From an uncultured Clostridia bacterium (lineage in GTDB: Bacteria > Bacillota > Clostridia > Oscillospirales > Acutalibacteraceae), in contig CALEJF010000041.1 of assembly GCA_937898625.1 (NCBI GenBank), forward strand, positions 1 to 64,000: a DNA stretch of 64,000 nucleotides, written 5' to 3'. The position numbers and the translations under genes are program-made. How positions within the stretch are numbered: position 1 is the first letter of the stretch; every line of letters begins with the position of its first letter. This document shows, one piece after another, positions 37,705 through 47,284 of the stretch. Under the pieces are notes generated by a model, which did no database searches, was not told the DNA's origin, and saw only the letters and a program-made list of their open reading frames with translations.

Positions 37705-38358
37705 ATGATTACAGTAGAAAAGCATTTGGCAGTAATGAATAATGGCTTTACAATCAATAATTATATTGTTACTGATAAAGACACAGGCGCTACTGCCGTT
37801 ATTGACCCCTCTTTACCTGAAGAGAATCTTATTGAAAAACTTAACGGAAAAGATGTTCAGTATGTTCTTTTGACCCACGGACATTTTGACCATATCTGTG
37901 GTGCAAAACTTGTTAAGGAAAAAACAGGTGCAAAGGTTGTAATTCATAAAGATGATGACGAAATGCTGCATGATACCGACAAAAATGAATTCAGTATAAA
38001 CTGTATGGGATATGAGTTTCCTGAGGTTGACGCAGATATTTTAATAGAAGACGGCGCGGAAATTATGCTTGGTAACACTAAAATAACCGTTATGCATACA
38101 CCGGGACATTCAAAGGGTGGCGTTTGTTATCTCTTTGTTGAAGATAAAGTAATGTTCTCCGGTGATACACTTTTTAAGTTGTGCGCAGGACGAGCAGACC
38201 TTTATGGTGGAAATGGTCGTCAGGAGCTTCGTTCACTTGCAAAAATTGGTGAATTAGAGGGTAATTATAAAGTGTATCCGGGTCATGAGGATGATACAAC
38301 CCTCGACTTTGAACGCGAAAATAATCGATATATCAGAACAAGATTCAGAAAACAATAA
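37705..38358 (+). CDS. MBL-fold metallohydrolase (glyoxalase II-like)
   Basis: A 217-residue cytoplasmic metallo-beta-lactamase-fold hydrolase. Metal ligands: LTHGHFDHICGA (HxHxDH), HTPGHSKGG and FSGDTLF, and YPGHEDDTT. Length and motif order match the YcbL/GloB-like hydroxyacyl-thioester hydrolases; the substrate is not certain. The stop overlaps hemZ by one base. Confidence 0.92.
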   Translation: MITVEKHLAVMNNGFTINNYIVTDKDTGATAVIDPSLPEENLIEKLNGKDVQYVLLTHGHFDHICGAKLVKEKTGAKVVIHKDDDEMLHDTDKNEFSINCMGYEFPEVDADILIEDGAEIMLGNTKITVMHTPGHSKGGVCYLFVEDKVMFSGDTLFKLCAGRADLYGGNGRQELRSLAKIGELEGNYKVYPGHEDDTTLDFERENNRYIRTRFRKQ

Positions 38359-39794
38359 TGAAACTACTTGTAATCAATCACAAATTCCATTATGAGATGG
38401 AAAAGTTAGTCAGAATCTTTATGCCGGACGAGAAAATTCAGGTAGTATATGAAGATTGTAGTGACTATAATTTGCTTACATCTGTAAGTGAGGAAATCAA
38501 GGTTACAATTAACTTTGAAAACTTTAATAAAACACTTACAGCCCCTTTGTGCGACGATAATGAAATGCAAATGGGTAGAATGGTGTATTCACTTTTTGGT
38601 GAATATACAGGATTTTACCCTAAATGGGGTGTCCTTACAGGGGTAAGACCATCTAAATTGCTTATTAACACAGAAAAGGTAATGGGCAGAGTAAAAACGG
38701 AGGAATATTTTAAAAATGACTTGCTTGTAAGTGATGAAAAATTTAATCTTGCAAGAATTGTTGCCGATTGTGAAGAAAAGATTATTGCAACTTCAAAACC
38801 ACAGTCAATGAGCTTGTATATTTCAATTCCTTTCTGTCCGTCAAGGTGCAGTTATTGCTCTTTTGTTTCCCATTCTGTAGAAAACGAAAAAGCAAGAAAT
38901 CTTCTTCCCGAATATGTTTCTCTTTTAGAAAAAGAAATTGCCGAAACAGGGGAGATAGCACAAAAAATTGGTGTAAACCTTGAAAGTGTGTATATTGGTG
39001 GTGGCACACCTACCACCCTTTCTGCCAACCAATTAAAGACAGTAATTGATGGTGTAAAAAACAATTTTGACTTGTCAACTTGTCGTGAATTCACTGTTGA
39101 GGCAGGTCGACCCGACACAATAACCGAGGAAAAACTACTTGTCCTTAAAGATAGTCCCGTTGACAGAATAAGCATAAATCCACAGACTTTTAATGATTCA
39201 GTCCTTAGTGCCGTTGGCAGACGCCATAGTGCAGAAGATACAGTCAGAATTTTTAACCTTGCAAGGGAGATAGGCTTTGATAATATAAATATGGACTTAA
39301 TTGCAGGACTTCCAACGGACACTTTTGAAGGCTTTAAACATTCCCTTGACACCGCAATAAGCCTTGACCCTGAAAATATTACTGTTCATACTCTTGCAGT
39401 AAAAAGAGCATCAGGAATTGGTCAGAATTCTCCCAAAATTGCTGTTGAAAATGCAACTTTGGCATCCCTTATGCTTGATTACGCCTACGATAAATTAAGT
39501 GGGAAATATCATCCATACTATATGTATCGTCAGTCAAAATCCGCAGGTAGCCTTGAAAATGTGGGATGGGCAAAAGAAAACACAGAATGTATCTATAATA
39601 TTTTTATGATGGAAGAGTGTCACACTATTTTATCCTGCGGTGGTGGAGCAGTTACAAAACTCAAAGCACCAAATGGGGATGAAATTGAGCGAATTTTCAA
39701 TTTCAAATATCCCTTTGAATATATTTCGGGATATGAGGAATTAAGAAACAGAAAGAAGAGAATAACAGAGTTTTATGATACATATTCATTATAG
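38358..39794 (+). CDS. hemZ: Coproporphyrinogen dehydrogenase HemZ-like radical SAM enzyme
   Basis: A 478-residue radical SAM protein with the long N-terminal domain typical of HemZ and the cluster motif CPSRCSYCSF at ~160. Other HemN-family features: VYIGGGTPTTL, TVEAGRPDTI, RISINPQTFND and DLIAGLPTDT. The family oxidises coproporphyrinogen III without oxygen, but many anaerobes with no full haem pathway keep this gene, so the activity is uncertain here. Position after the MBL gene is conserved in Clostridia. Confidence 0.9.
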   Translation: MKLLVINHKFHYEMEKLVRIFMPDEKIQVVYEDCSDYNLLTSVSEEIKVTINFENFNKTLTAPLCDDNEMQMGRMVYSLFGEYTGFYPKWGVLTGVRPSKLLINTEKVMGRVKTEEYFKNDLLVSDEKFNLARIVADCEEKIIATSKPQSMSLYISIPFCPSRCSYCSFVSHSVENEKARNLLPEYVSLLEKEIAETGEIAQKIGVNLESVYIGGGTPTTLSANQLKTVIDGVKNNFDLSTCREFTVEAGRPDTITEEKLLVLKDSPVDRISINPQTFNDSVLSAVGRRHSAEDTVRIFNLAREIGFDNINMDLIAGLPTDTFEGFKHSLDTAISLDPENITVHTLAVKRASGIGQNSPKIAVENATLASLMLDYAYDKLSGKYHPYYMYRQSKSAGSLENVGWAKENTECIYNIFMMEECHTILSCGGGAVTKLKAPNGDEIERIFNFKYPFEYISGYEELRNRKKRITEFYDTYSL

Positions 39795-39811
39795 ATGTGA
39801 GGTATTTAAAA

Positions 39812-40735
39812 ATGGATAATGTAATTAATAAACTTGAATATATCAATGAAAGAGCTCTTGATAATACACAGGATTTTATAAATGAGTGTGAAGAGAGATA
39901 TAAAAAAATCATTGAAGAAATCGTAAAAAGGATTACTTCGGAAGAGGGCAGAGAAATTGTTATGCTTGCAGGACCATCATCAGCAGGCAAAACAACTACT
40001 GCAAGAAATATTAAGGAAAAACTTTTACAAAATAATGTAAAAACTTATGTTTTAAGTCTTGATGATTTTTATCTTAACAGAGAGGATATACCATATCTTT
40101 CTGATGGTACTCAAGACTATGAAACTGTTTATGCCCTTGACTTAGAGCGTCTTGAAAAAGACCTTAATGCATTACTTCGTGGTGAAAAAGTCAGAACACC
40201 TGTTTTTGATTTTACCACTGGCAAGAGAAGTGAAACTGAATTCAATGACATAATGCTTGGTAATGAAGATGTTGTTATTATTGAGGGACTTCACGCACTC
40301 AACCCGGTAATTACAGAAAAAATCAAGGGTAAGCTTTTGAAAATCTATATAAATGTTTCCACAAGAGTTTATGATGGAGAAAATATTGTTTTAAATAAAA
40401 GAGCATTCCGCTTTATCCGCCGTATGGTCCGTGATTATAAATTCCGCGACAGCACAGTTGAAAACACTTGTAAACTGTGGAAAAATGTTACCAAGGGAGA
40501 GGATGAATACCTATTTCCTTATCGTGACAATGCAGATATTAAAGCAGATACAGTTCATCTATACGAGCCTTGCGTTATGAAGCATCAGGCATTAAGAATG
40601 ATTAATGAAAGTGAAGTTTCAGAAGAGTATAGAGAAAGTATTCAAAATATTGTGAATGCATTAGAAAAATTTAACGATATACCGGAGAATATGGTCCCTC
40701 AGGATTCTTTGCTTCGTGAATTTTTGGGTGAATAA
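39812..40735 (+). CDS. Uridine kinase-like nucleoside kinase
   Basis: A 307-residue P-loop kinase of the phosphoribulokinase/uridine-kinase family. Walker A is LAGPSSAGKTTTA, followed by SLDDFYLNREDIP (substrate-binding Asp) and VVIIEGLHALNP. A stretch before the P-loop (~50 residues) and the C-terminal RRMVRDYKFRDSTVE region resemble the TGS-less members of the Udk-like threonyl-tRNA-synthetase-related group. The start is ATG 39812 with GAGGT upstream; the GTG at 39797 lies within that ribosome site. Confidence 0.85.
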   Translation: MDNVINKLEYINERALDNTQDFINECEERYKKIIEEIVKRITSEEGREIVMLAGPSSAGKTTTARNIKEKLLQNNVKTYVLSLDDFYLNREDIPYLSDGTQDYETVYALDLERLEKDLNALLRGEKVRTPVFDFTTGKRSETEFNDIMLGNEDVVIIEGLHALNPVITEKIKGKLLKIYINVSTRVYDGENIVLNKRAFRFIRRMVRDYKFRDSTVENTCKLWKNVTKGEDEYLFPYRDNADIKADTVHLYEPCVMKHQALRMINESEVSEEYRESIQNIVNALEKFNDIPENMVPQDSLLREFLGE

Positions 40736-40760
40736 AACTTAAATACAAGGGTGTGAAATA

Positions 40761-42524
40761 ATGGCAGAAAAAACAAGGAAAAATCAAAGTTTACTTAATG
40801 GTGCACTAATATTGAGCCTTGCAACACTTATCATTAAGGTTATTGGTGTTATTTATAAAATTCCTCTTTCCAATATGATTGGAACAATCGGCAGAGGGTA
40901 TTTTGATTCAGCATATAACCTCTATGTACCGATTTATACTGTTTCAATGGCAGGGCTTCCTGTTGCTATTTCCAATATGGTTTCAAAAGCAATGGCAACT
41001 GGCAAATACCGTGATGTTAAAATTATAAGAAAAGTTGCTCAAAGACTTTTCCTTATTGTAGGAATTATAGGTACTTTGGCAATGTTTATTCTTGCGTATC
41101 CTTATGCCCTTTCAGCAAAAAATATGGATGTACTTCCTGCAGTTTTTGTAATTACACCTTCAATTTTCTTTTGCTGTTTAATGTCAAGTTATCGTGGATA
41201 CTACAACGGACTTTCCAATATGACCCCAACAGCAATTTCTCAGATTTTTGAAGCGACGGGAAAACTGGTTTTCGGTCTGGTTTGTGCAAAATGGGTAATC
41301 AGTTATGGCTATTCACGATTTGAACAAGGCTTAACAGTTTTTGGAAGAACAGTAACAAACGAAACAGAGGCGTTAAGTGCCATTTACCCATATGCTGCCG
41401 CAGGTGCTGCTGCAGGTGTTACAATTGGAACAGTCATCGGCTTGATTTATCTTGTAATTCTTCACAAGGTAAAAGGTGACAATATTACTAAAACAGAGTT
41501 GGCGAATGCACCAAAACCTGAACAAGCAGGTTCAATTGCAAAGAAAATTATAAATTTTGCAATTCCCGTAGCATTAAGTTCTCTTGTTTTCAGTATTACA
41601 AATCTTATTGATTCAATCACAATCCAGAACAGACTTGAATATGTGATTGGAAGTAATCTTGATTTTATAAGAAACCTTTATGTAACAGAGCTTACAGGCA
41701 TTTTAGATGCGGATATTAAGAATTTTCTTTACGGCGCATATTCCCTTTCACTTGATTTCAGAAACCTTATTCCATCTCTTACAATGACATTGGGCATAAG
41801 TGCAATTCCAACTCTGTCAGCAGCATGGGCTGTGAAAAATAAAGCAAAAATCAAAGTGTCAATTGAATCCGTACTTCGAGTAACAATGCTTGTTGCTATG
41901 CCTTGCGGAATAGGAATGGGTGTGCTTGCACAACCAATTCTTGCAATGTTTTACGGCAAGGGCGAATCTGCAAGTGGTATTTCAATTGCTGCACCCGTCC
42001 TTACTGCTTATGGTTTTACAATTTTCCTTATGGCACTTTCACAACCAATGACAAATATGCTCCAAGCCCTTGATAAAACAAAAGTGCCACTCATTTCATT
42101 GTCCTTGGGTGCGGTTGTAAAGCTTGTATCAAACTTCATTTTTGTATCAATTCCTAGTCTTAATGTTAATGGTGCAGTAATTGGTACAATCCTTTGCTAT
42201 GTCATTATTGTTGCAGTTAATATGTTTGCACTTATAAAAACTACAAGAATAAGAATTAATTTCATTTCAGTTTTTGCAAAACCGATTTTATGCGGTATTC
42301 TTTGCGGTATAGCAGCATACACCTCATTTGGTCTTTGCAACAGATTTATTCCGGAATTCGGTCTTAAAAACATTATGTCATTGGGTATTGCAATTGGTTT
42401 TGGTGGACTTATTTATGTAATTTCAATGCTTTTCATCAAAGGAATATCAAAAGATGATGTTGTTATGCTTCCAAAGGGAGAAAAAATTGCAAAAATACTT
42501 GCAAAATATGGATTTATAGAGTAA
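40761..42524 (+). CDS. MOP-superfamily flippase (SpoVB/MurJ-like)
   Basis: A 587-residue polysaccharide-type flippase with about 14 helices. The opening LLNGALILSLATLIIKVIGV and IGTIGRGYFDSAYNLYVPIY are typical of the SpoVB/YtgP/MurJ-like branch in Firmicutes, which exports lipid-linked peptidoglycan precursors, including for spore cortex in the SpoVB case. Which paralogue this is cannot be told. It lies 25 bases after the kinase gene and before mazG; spoVB-type genes are often next to mazG and hup. Confidence 0.88.
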   Translation: MAEKTRKNQSLLNGALILSLATLIIKVIGVIYKIPLSNMIGTIGRGYFDSAYNLYVPIYTVSMAGLPVAISNMVSKAMATGKYRDVKIIRKVAQRLFLIVGIIGTLAMFILAYPYALSAKNMDVLPAVFVITPSIFFCCLMSSYRGYYNGLSNMTPTAISQIFEATGKLVFGLVCAKWVISYGYSRFEQGLTVFGRTVTNETEALSAIYPYAAAGAAAGVTIGTVIGLIYLVILHKVKGDNITKTELANAPKPEQAGSIAKKIINFAIPVALSSLVFSITNLIDSITIQNRLEYVIGSNLDFIRNLYVTELTGILDADIKNFLYGAYSLSLDFRNLIPSLTMTLGISAIPTLSAAWAVKNKAKIKVSIESVLRVTMLVAMPCGIGMGVLAQPILAMFYGKGESASGISIAAPVLTAYGFTIFLMALSQPMTNMLQALDKTKVPLISLSLGAVVKLVSNFIFVSIPSLNVNGAVIGTILCYVIIVAVNMFALIKTTRIRINFISVFAKPILCGILCGIAAYTSFGLCNRFIPEFGLKNIMSLGIAIGFGGLIYVISMLFIKGISKDDVVMLPKGEKIAKILAKYGFIE

Positions 42525-42544
42525 AATAGACAAAGGTGATATGA

Positions 42545-43342
42545 GTGATTGAAAATTTTAAGTTTAAAGACCACTACAATATTAGTGATTTAATTGATAT
42601 TGTCGAAATTCTCCGTTCACCCGGTGGTTGCCCTTGGGATAGGGAACAGGACCACAAATCAATTCGTCGCGATTTTCTTGAAGAAACCTATGAGGTTATT
42701 GAGGCAATCAATAAAGACGATAAGGACTTGCTTCTAGAAGAACTTGGCGATGTGCTTTTGCAAGTTGTTTTTCATACTCAGATTGAGCGTGAAAAAGGCA
42801 CATTTGAACTTTCAGATGTTGCTGACGGAATCTGTAAAAAGATGATTGAGCGTCATCCCCATGTTTTTGGCGATGTTAATGCTGAAACAAGTGAGCAGGT
42901 TCTTGAAAATTGGGATGTTATTAAAAAGCGTACCAAACAGCAAAAAAACCAGACAGAGTCAATGCTTTCAATTCCCCGTGAATTTCCTGCACTTATGCGT
43001 GCTGATAAAGTTCAGAAAAAAGCTTCGAAAGTTGGCTTTGATTGGGATAATGCCGACGGTGCATTCGATAAAGTCAGTGAAGAACTCGATGAACTTAAAG
43101 AGGCATATTTAAAAGGCGATAGTGAAAATATCCACGAAGAATTAGGCGATTTGCTTTTCTCCGTTGTTAATGTTTCCCGATTTGTTAAGGTTGACAGTGA
43201 AGAAGCACTTACAAATTCAACGGACAAGTTTATTGACCGTTTTTCGAAGGTTGAAAAAATGGCAAATGAACAAGGATTGGATATGAGAAATACAGACTTG
43301 GCTACATTGGACAAGTTGTGGGATATAGCTAAAAAGGATTAA
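42545..43342 (+). CDS. mazG: Nucleoside triphosphate pyrophosphohydrolase MazG
   Basis: A 265-residue all-alpha NTP pyrophosphatase with two MazG domains. Domain 1: GGCPWDREQDHKSIRRDFLEE followed by EELGDVLLQVVFH (ExxED-type Mg site). Domain 2: DKVSEELDELKEA and EELGDLLFSVVN. It removes non-canonical or excess NTPs. GTG start at 42545 after AAAGGTGAT. The flippase-mazG-hup order agrees with other Firmicutes. Confidence 0.95.
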   Translation: MIENFKFKDHYNISDLIDIVEILRSPGGCPWDREQDHKSIRRDFLEETYEVIEAINKDDKDLLLEELGDVLLQVVFHTQIEREKGTFELSDVADGICKKMIERHPHVFGDVNAETSEQVLENWDVIKKRTKQQKNQTESMLSIPREFPALMRADKVQKKASKVGFDWDNADGAFDKVSEELDELKEAYLKGDSENIHEELGDLLFSVVNVSRFVKVDSEEALTNSTDKFIDRFSKVEKMANEQGLDMRNTDLATLDKLWDIAKKD

Positions 43343-43389
43343 ACTCCTTTTTATATAAAAAGAGAAAAATTTTTTGGAGGAATACAAAA

Positions 43390-43662
43390 ATGAACAAAAC
43401 AGAACTCGTAGCAGCAGTAGCAGCTAAAGCAGGCATTTCAAAGAAAGATGCAGATGCAGCAGTAGCAGCAGTTTTCGCATCAGTTACAGACGCACTTGCA
43501 AACGGTGACAAAGTTCAGCTTATCGGCTTTGGTACATTTGAAGTTCGTGAGCGTTCAGAAAAGACAGCTCGCAACCCAAGAACAGGCGAAACAATGACAG
43601 TTCCTGCAACAAAAGTTCCAGCTTTCAAAGCAGGTGCAGCTCTTAAAGCAGCAGTTAAATAA
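43390..43662 (+). CDS. hup: HU-family DNA-binding protein
   Basis: A 90-residue histone-like protein. MNKTELVAAVAAKAGISKKD start, GFGTFEVRERSEKTARNPRTG with the DNA-intercalating RNP region, and VPAFKAGAALKAAV end are diagnostic. TTGGAGG before the ATG and heavy use of optimal codons indicate high expression. A strong terminator follows. Confidence 0.97.
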   Translation: MNKTELVAAVAAKAGISKKDADAAVAAVFASVTDALANGDKVQLIGFGTFEVRERSEKTARNPRTGETMTVPATKVPAFKAGAALKAAVK

Positions 43663-43681
43663 TTAAACTTTTGCAAAAATC

Positions 43682-43711
43682 AGGGTCGCCAAAAGCGACC
43701 CTTGTTTTTTT
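43682..43711 (+). terminator. Rho-independent terminator of hup
   Basis: GGGTCGC / GCGACCC stem with AAAA loop and a T-rich tail. Confidence 0.9.
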
Positions 43712-43736
43712 ATCAATAGTGATTAAAGGAAATATT

Positions 43737-43979
43737 ATGAGATTAGACAAATTTTTAAAAGTATCAAGAATAATCAAACGCCGTACAGTTGCTAATGAGG
43801 TTTGTGATGCAGGTCATGTATCCGTTAGTGGCAGAGTGGTAAAAGCCTCTTACGATGTTAAGGAAGGCGATGTTTTGGAAATACAATTTGGTGAAAAGAT
43901 TACTAAATACAAAGTTCTTACGGTAACAGAATATGCTACAAAGCAGACCGCAGGGGATATGTATGAGGTAATAAAATAA
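43737..43979 (+). CDS. rqcP: S4-domain RNA-binding protein RqcP-like
   Basis: An 80-residue S4 RNA-binding protein (MRLDKFLKVSRIIKRRTVANEVCDAG ... VKEGDVLEIQFG in two parts), matching RqcP/YabO. RqcP works with RqcH in adding alanine tails to nascent chains on stalled 50S subunits. The start is the ATG at 43737 with AAAGGA upstream; a longer frame from 43671 runs through the hup terminator and is not real. Confidence 0.92.
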   Translation: MRLDKFLKVSRIIKRRTVANEVCDAGHVSVSGRVVKASYDVKEGDVLEIQFGEKITKYKVLTVTEYATKQTAGDMYEVIK

Positions 43980-44012
43980 CAAGCGAAAGGCATTAAGTCT
44001 TTCGCTTGTTTA
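43980..44012. terminator. Bidirectional terminator
   Basis: CAAGCGAAAG / CTTTCGCTTG perfect stem between the convergent rqcP and dut genes. Confidence 0.85.
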
Positions 44013-44037
44013 ATATGGTTTGATTTTAATGTTATAA

Positions 44038-44481
44038 TTACTTTGTACCAGTTGAACCGAATCCACCTGCACCACGGTCTGTTTCGTCAAGACTATCAAC
44101 TTCAACTAATTCAGGCAATTCAACAGGTTTTATTACCATTTGTGCAATTCTTTCAAAAGGCTCTATTGTGTATTCAGGGTCAGTTTGCTTTATAATTCCC
44201 ACGCAAATCTCACCACGATAGTCGCTGTCAATAACACCAACTGAGTTGAGAAGACTTAACCCGTGCTTTATAGCAAGTCCACTTCTTGAATGAATAAAAG
44301 CAGCATAATGCGGGTCGTCAAGACCTATTGCAATTCCTGTTGGGATAACCGCTTTATCACCCTTTTTTAGTGTAATTGGTTCTGGAATGCAAGCATATAA
44401 ATCAAAGCCTGCACTACCCACAGTCGCTCTTGTGGGCAATTTTGCATTTTCTCTTACCTTCTTAATCTTTAATTCTTTCAT
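44038..44481 (-). CDS. dut: dUTP diphosphatase
   Basis: A 147-residue trimeric dUTPase that keeps uracil out of DNA and supplies dUMP. Five motifs are visible: SAGFDLYA, the HSRSGLAIKHG phosphate site, GVIDSDYRGE with the catalytic Asp, ERIAQMVI and the C-terminal RGAGGFGSTG. The ATG overlaps the U32 gene stop by one base. Confidence 0.96.
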   Translation of the reverse strand: MKELKIKKVRENAKLPTRATVGSAGFDLYACIPEPITLKKGDKAVIPTGIAIGLDDPHYAAFIHSRSGLAIKHGLSLLNSVGVIDSDYRGEICVGIIKQTDPEYTIEPFERIAQMVIKPVELPELVEVDSLDETDRGAGGFGSTGTK

Positions 44482-46511
44482 TATTCAACACCTCTGTATA
44501 AAAGTCCTCGGGTAAATTCGCCTGTGGACTTTTCTTCATTTTCATAAGCCGAAATTATTCTTTCAACATCATTTTTATCTTCAGTTGTGAAGTTAAAGAA
44601 CATAATGTCACAGTCGGGAATTTCACCCATTCTGTCCGCCATATAAACAGGACGGGAGTTTAGAATTTCTGAATATCCCATACTACACCTTACAGGGAAT
44701 TTAATTCCCATTCTGTCCGTAATAAAACTATCTCGGTTACACTCTGCACAAGTCTTACCATTTTTAATAGGACAATTTCTTGTAAGCATAAGTGGAATTC
44801 TACCATAAACAGTAAGTCCGATTGGCACACAGGACGAAATTTTACAGAATTTTTCAAGGGTACATTCATTTGAAACAATAACTTTATCTATTCCAAGTGA
44901 TTTTGCAACATCCATTGAAAGTGAATTCATTATATTTAGTGACGGTGATGCAATTACTCTTTTCTTATGTTTTTTAGCAATAGCAACCGCATCAAGTGTG
45001 TGACAAAGACAGTAAGCCGCAGAAGATTTTTTAAGTAACCTGTCCACTTTTTCTTGATTTCCAAACATTCCGTGGGGCAACTCAATACCATAATCATTTG
45101 ATTTTACGATATCGTCGTCTGTTTCCACTGGAACAAAAATCATATCTGCATTTATATTGCTTGGAATTTGTTCCACATTATCAAAACGACAATAGAATTC
45201 TCGATAATTATCAGATTTAATACTTGTGGGAATAGGGGCGGGGAATAAAACTCTCTCGTTTTTGCCTACTATTTTGTTTTCAAGCATTTCAAGAACAGTT
45301 CTTCTCATTGAATTAAGTGCAGATATAGGTAATGAGTAATCTACATTATCCAGAATTGCAACGCTTTCTGCATTGAATTGTGTACCACCACATTTTGAAA
45401 TAGCATCTTTTATTCTTTCTTCAGAAATCGGACGATTTATAGGTGCTTCACAAGGCATTTCACTTTCAGTAGAAACATAAACTCCGTTACATTCTGCAAT
45501 AAGTTTTGCTTTTTCACCGATTTTACCACTAAATGTGAATGTCACATTGTATCTTGATTGCTCTTTTTCATAAACAGATGCATATTTTGAAAGCAATTCT
45601 TTCGTAGCAGATTGAACATTCTCTTTTTCACGAAAACCGAACATTTCTCTGCCAAGTTGCTTTTTATAATATCCGTCAGTAAATCCGGAACGGGAAAACA
45701 AGTTGGATAAATCCTTTTTTACAAGTGAATTATATTCACCGTTAACGGATTTTTTGCAGGCAGTAACAACAGCACTTACATATTCAGGACGCTTCATTCT
45801 GCCCTCAATCTTAAATGAACAAACACCTAATTTTGCAAGTTCGGGGATATGTTCGATAAGTGATAAATCTTTAAGGCTTAAATCGTGTCCTGTGCCTTTT
45901 TGTACTTTAAAAGGTAAACGGCAAGGTTGAGCGCAAAGACCTCTGTTACCACTTCTGGAACCAAGTACAGCACTCATTAAGCATTGACCTGAAACACACA
46001 TACATAAAGCACCGTGAATAAACACTTCAAGGTCAATAGGGGAAAGTTCGCAAAGATATTTGATTTCTTCAAAACTCAATTCTCTAGGCAAAACTGCACG
46101 AGAAAAGCCCATTTCTTTTAATATGTAAAGTCCCTCAAGAGTACCAACACTCATTTGAGTTGATGCGTGCATTTCTATATCGGGACAAACAGTTTTAATG
46201 ACCTTTGCAAGTCCTAAATCCTGAACGATAATTGCATCTGCACCCAATGTGCATATTGTTTTTACAGACTCAACCGCATCTTCAGTTTCTGCATCCTTAA
46301 TAAGGGTGTTAAGAGTAATATGCACCTTAACACCCCTTGAATGACAGTATTCTATTGCTTCTTTGATTTCTGACTCTGTTGAAAAATTCTGTGCATTTCT
46401 TCTGGCATTAAAGTTACCCATACCAAAATAAACTGCATCTGCACCTGAAAGCACAGCAGCCTTTAATGCTTCTGCATTTCCAACAGGAGCAAGTATTTCT
46501 ATTTTATTCAT
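44481..46511 (-). CDS. U32 family peptidase / RlhA-like protein
   Basis: A 676-residue member of the U32 family with C-terminal DUF3656-type region. The N-terminus KIEILAPVGNAEALKAAVLSGADAVYFG (in two parts) and the cysteine motif CVSGQCLMSAVLG..SGNRGLCAQPCR are diagnostic; more cysteines follow in NCPIKNGKTCAECNR. Relatives include collagenase-like proteins and the 23S rRNA hydroxylase RlhA, so the role could be RNA modification rather than proteolysis. The start is ATG 46511, overlapping the zapA stop. Confidence 0.92.
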   Translation of the reverse strand: MNKIEILAPVGNAEALKAAVLSGADAVYFGMGNFNARRNAQNFSTESEIKEAIEYCHSRGVKVHITLNTLIKDAETEDAVESVKTICTLGADAIIVQDLGLAKVIKTVCPDIEMHASTQMSVGTLEGLYILKEMGFSRAVLPRELSFEEIKYLCELSPIDLEVFIHGALCMCVSGQCLMSAVLGSRSGNRGLCAQPCRLPFKVQKGTGHDLSLKDLSLIEHIPELAKLGVCSFKIEGRMKRPEYVSAVVTACKKSVNGEYNSLVKKDLSNLFSRSGFTDGYYKKQLGREMFGFREKENVQSATKELLSKYASVYEKEQSRYNVTFTFSGKIGEKAKLIAECNGVYVSTESEMPCEAPINRPISEERIKDAISKCGGTQFNAESVAILDNVDYSLPISALNSMRRTVLEMLENKIVGKNERVLFPAPIPTSIKSDNYREFYCRFDNVEQIPSNINADMIFVPVETDDDIVKSNDYGIELPHGMFGNQEKVDRLLKKSSAAYCLCHTLDAVAIAKKHKKRVIASPSLNIMNSLSMDVAKSLGIDKVIVSNECTLEKFCKISSCVPIGLTVYGRIPLMLTRNCPIKNGKTCAECNRDSFITDRMGIKFPVRCSMGYSEILNSRPVYMADRMGEIPDCDIMFFNFTTEDKNDVERIISAYENEEKSTGEFTRGLLYRGVE

Positions 46512-46872
46512 TATTATTTGCCTTTGCAAAAAGATTTATCTGGTCGTTTTTAAATTTTGCCTCTGTCTTGATTCTTTCAAGTTCGCGTTTATAGTAATCT
46601 CTTTCGGATTTCGCTTTTGCAGAATCTTCAAGATACTCTTTTGCTTGAACCCTTAATGTTTCAAGTTCATCTTCATTTTTCTTGGCTTCATCAGCTTTTT
46701 CAAGGGCTACAAGCACAGCAGCCTGAGTCATTGAGATAAATGAGCCACCTTTTAAGATTTCTGCTAATCTCGCATCAATATCTTTTGCCAACTCCTCTGT
46801 ATATTCAGGAGATTCATCGGTAGTAATATAATAATTTATTCCACGAATTTCAAGTTTTACTCTGTTATTCAT
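46504..46872 (-). CDS. zapA: Cell division protein ZapA
   Basis: A 122-residue ZapA, which bundles FtsZ protofilaments. N-terminal NRVKLEIRGINYYITTDESPEYTEELAKDID (in two parts) is the ZapA head; residues ~65-115 form a long charged coiled coil. The ATG at 46872 has GGGG 8 bases upstream. The gene overlaps the U32 gene by 8 bases. Confidence 0.9.
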   Translation of the reverse strand: MNNRVKLEIRGINYYITTDESPEYTEELAKDIDARLAEILKGGSFISMTQAAVLVALEKADEAKKNEDELETLRVQAKEYLEDSAKAKSERDYYKRELERIKTEAKFKNDQINLFAKANNNE

Positions 46873-46942
46873 TTTTAACACCCCGACACAATAATTATTG
46901 TTTATAATATTGTATCATATAATATTTCCCATTTCAAGATGC

Positions 46943-47242
46943 CTATTTATGCTTGAATAGTGAGTCAAAAAAATTGTTGTTATTGCTTCTCTTACATTCC
47001 TTGGGACAATCAAAATCCACAAGAATTGTATCGTCACCTATAACCTTGATGTCATTCCAACAGATTTTTATATCATCGCATTTCCCACCAAGACCAAAAG
47101 CCTTATTTCTGCCAAATACAACTATGGATACAATTGTACCACTACAAGTGTCAAATTCCACATCACAAACGGAACCTAAACGGCAACCATCACGAAGGTT
47201 AATAATTTCTTTTTCCCTCATATCAGTAATAAAACAATTCAT
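46943..47242 (-). CDS. YlmC/YmxH family sporulation protein
   Basis: A 99-residue PRC-barrel protein (MREKEIINLRDGCRLGSVCD ... VFGRNKAFGLGGK, ICWNDIKVIGDDTILVD). YlmC/YmxH genes lie directly downstream of sigG in many spore-forming Firmicutes, which supports the identity of the sigma fragment beside it. AGAGGTG precedes the ATG. Confidence 0.88.
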   Translation of the reverse strand: MNCFITDMREKEIINLRDGCRLGSVCDVEFDTCSGTIVSIVVFGRNKAFGLGGKCDDIKICWNDIKVIGDDTILVDFDCPKECKRSNNNNFFDSLFKHK

Positions 47243-47284
47243 AAAAACACCTCTATAAAGTCTATTTATAGGGGTTTTTATTTA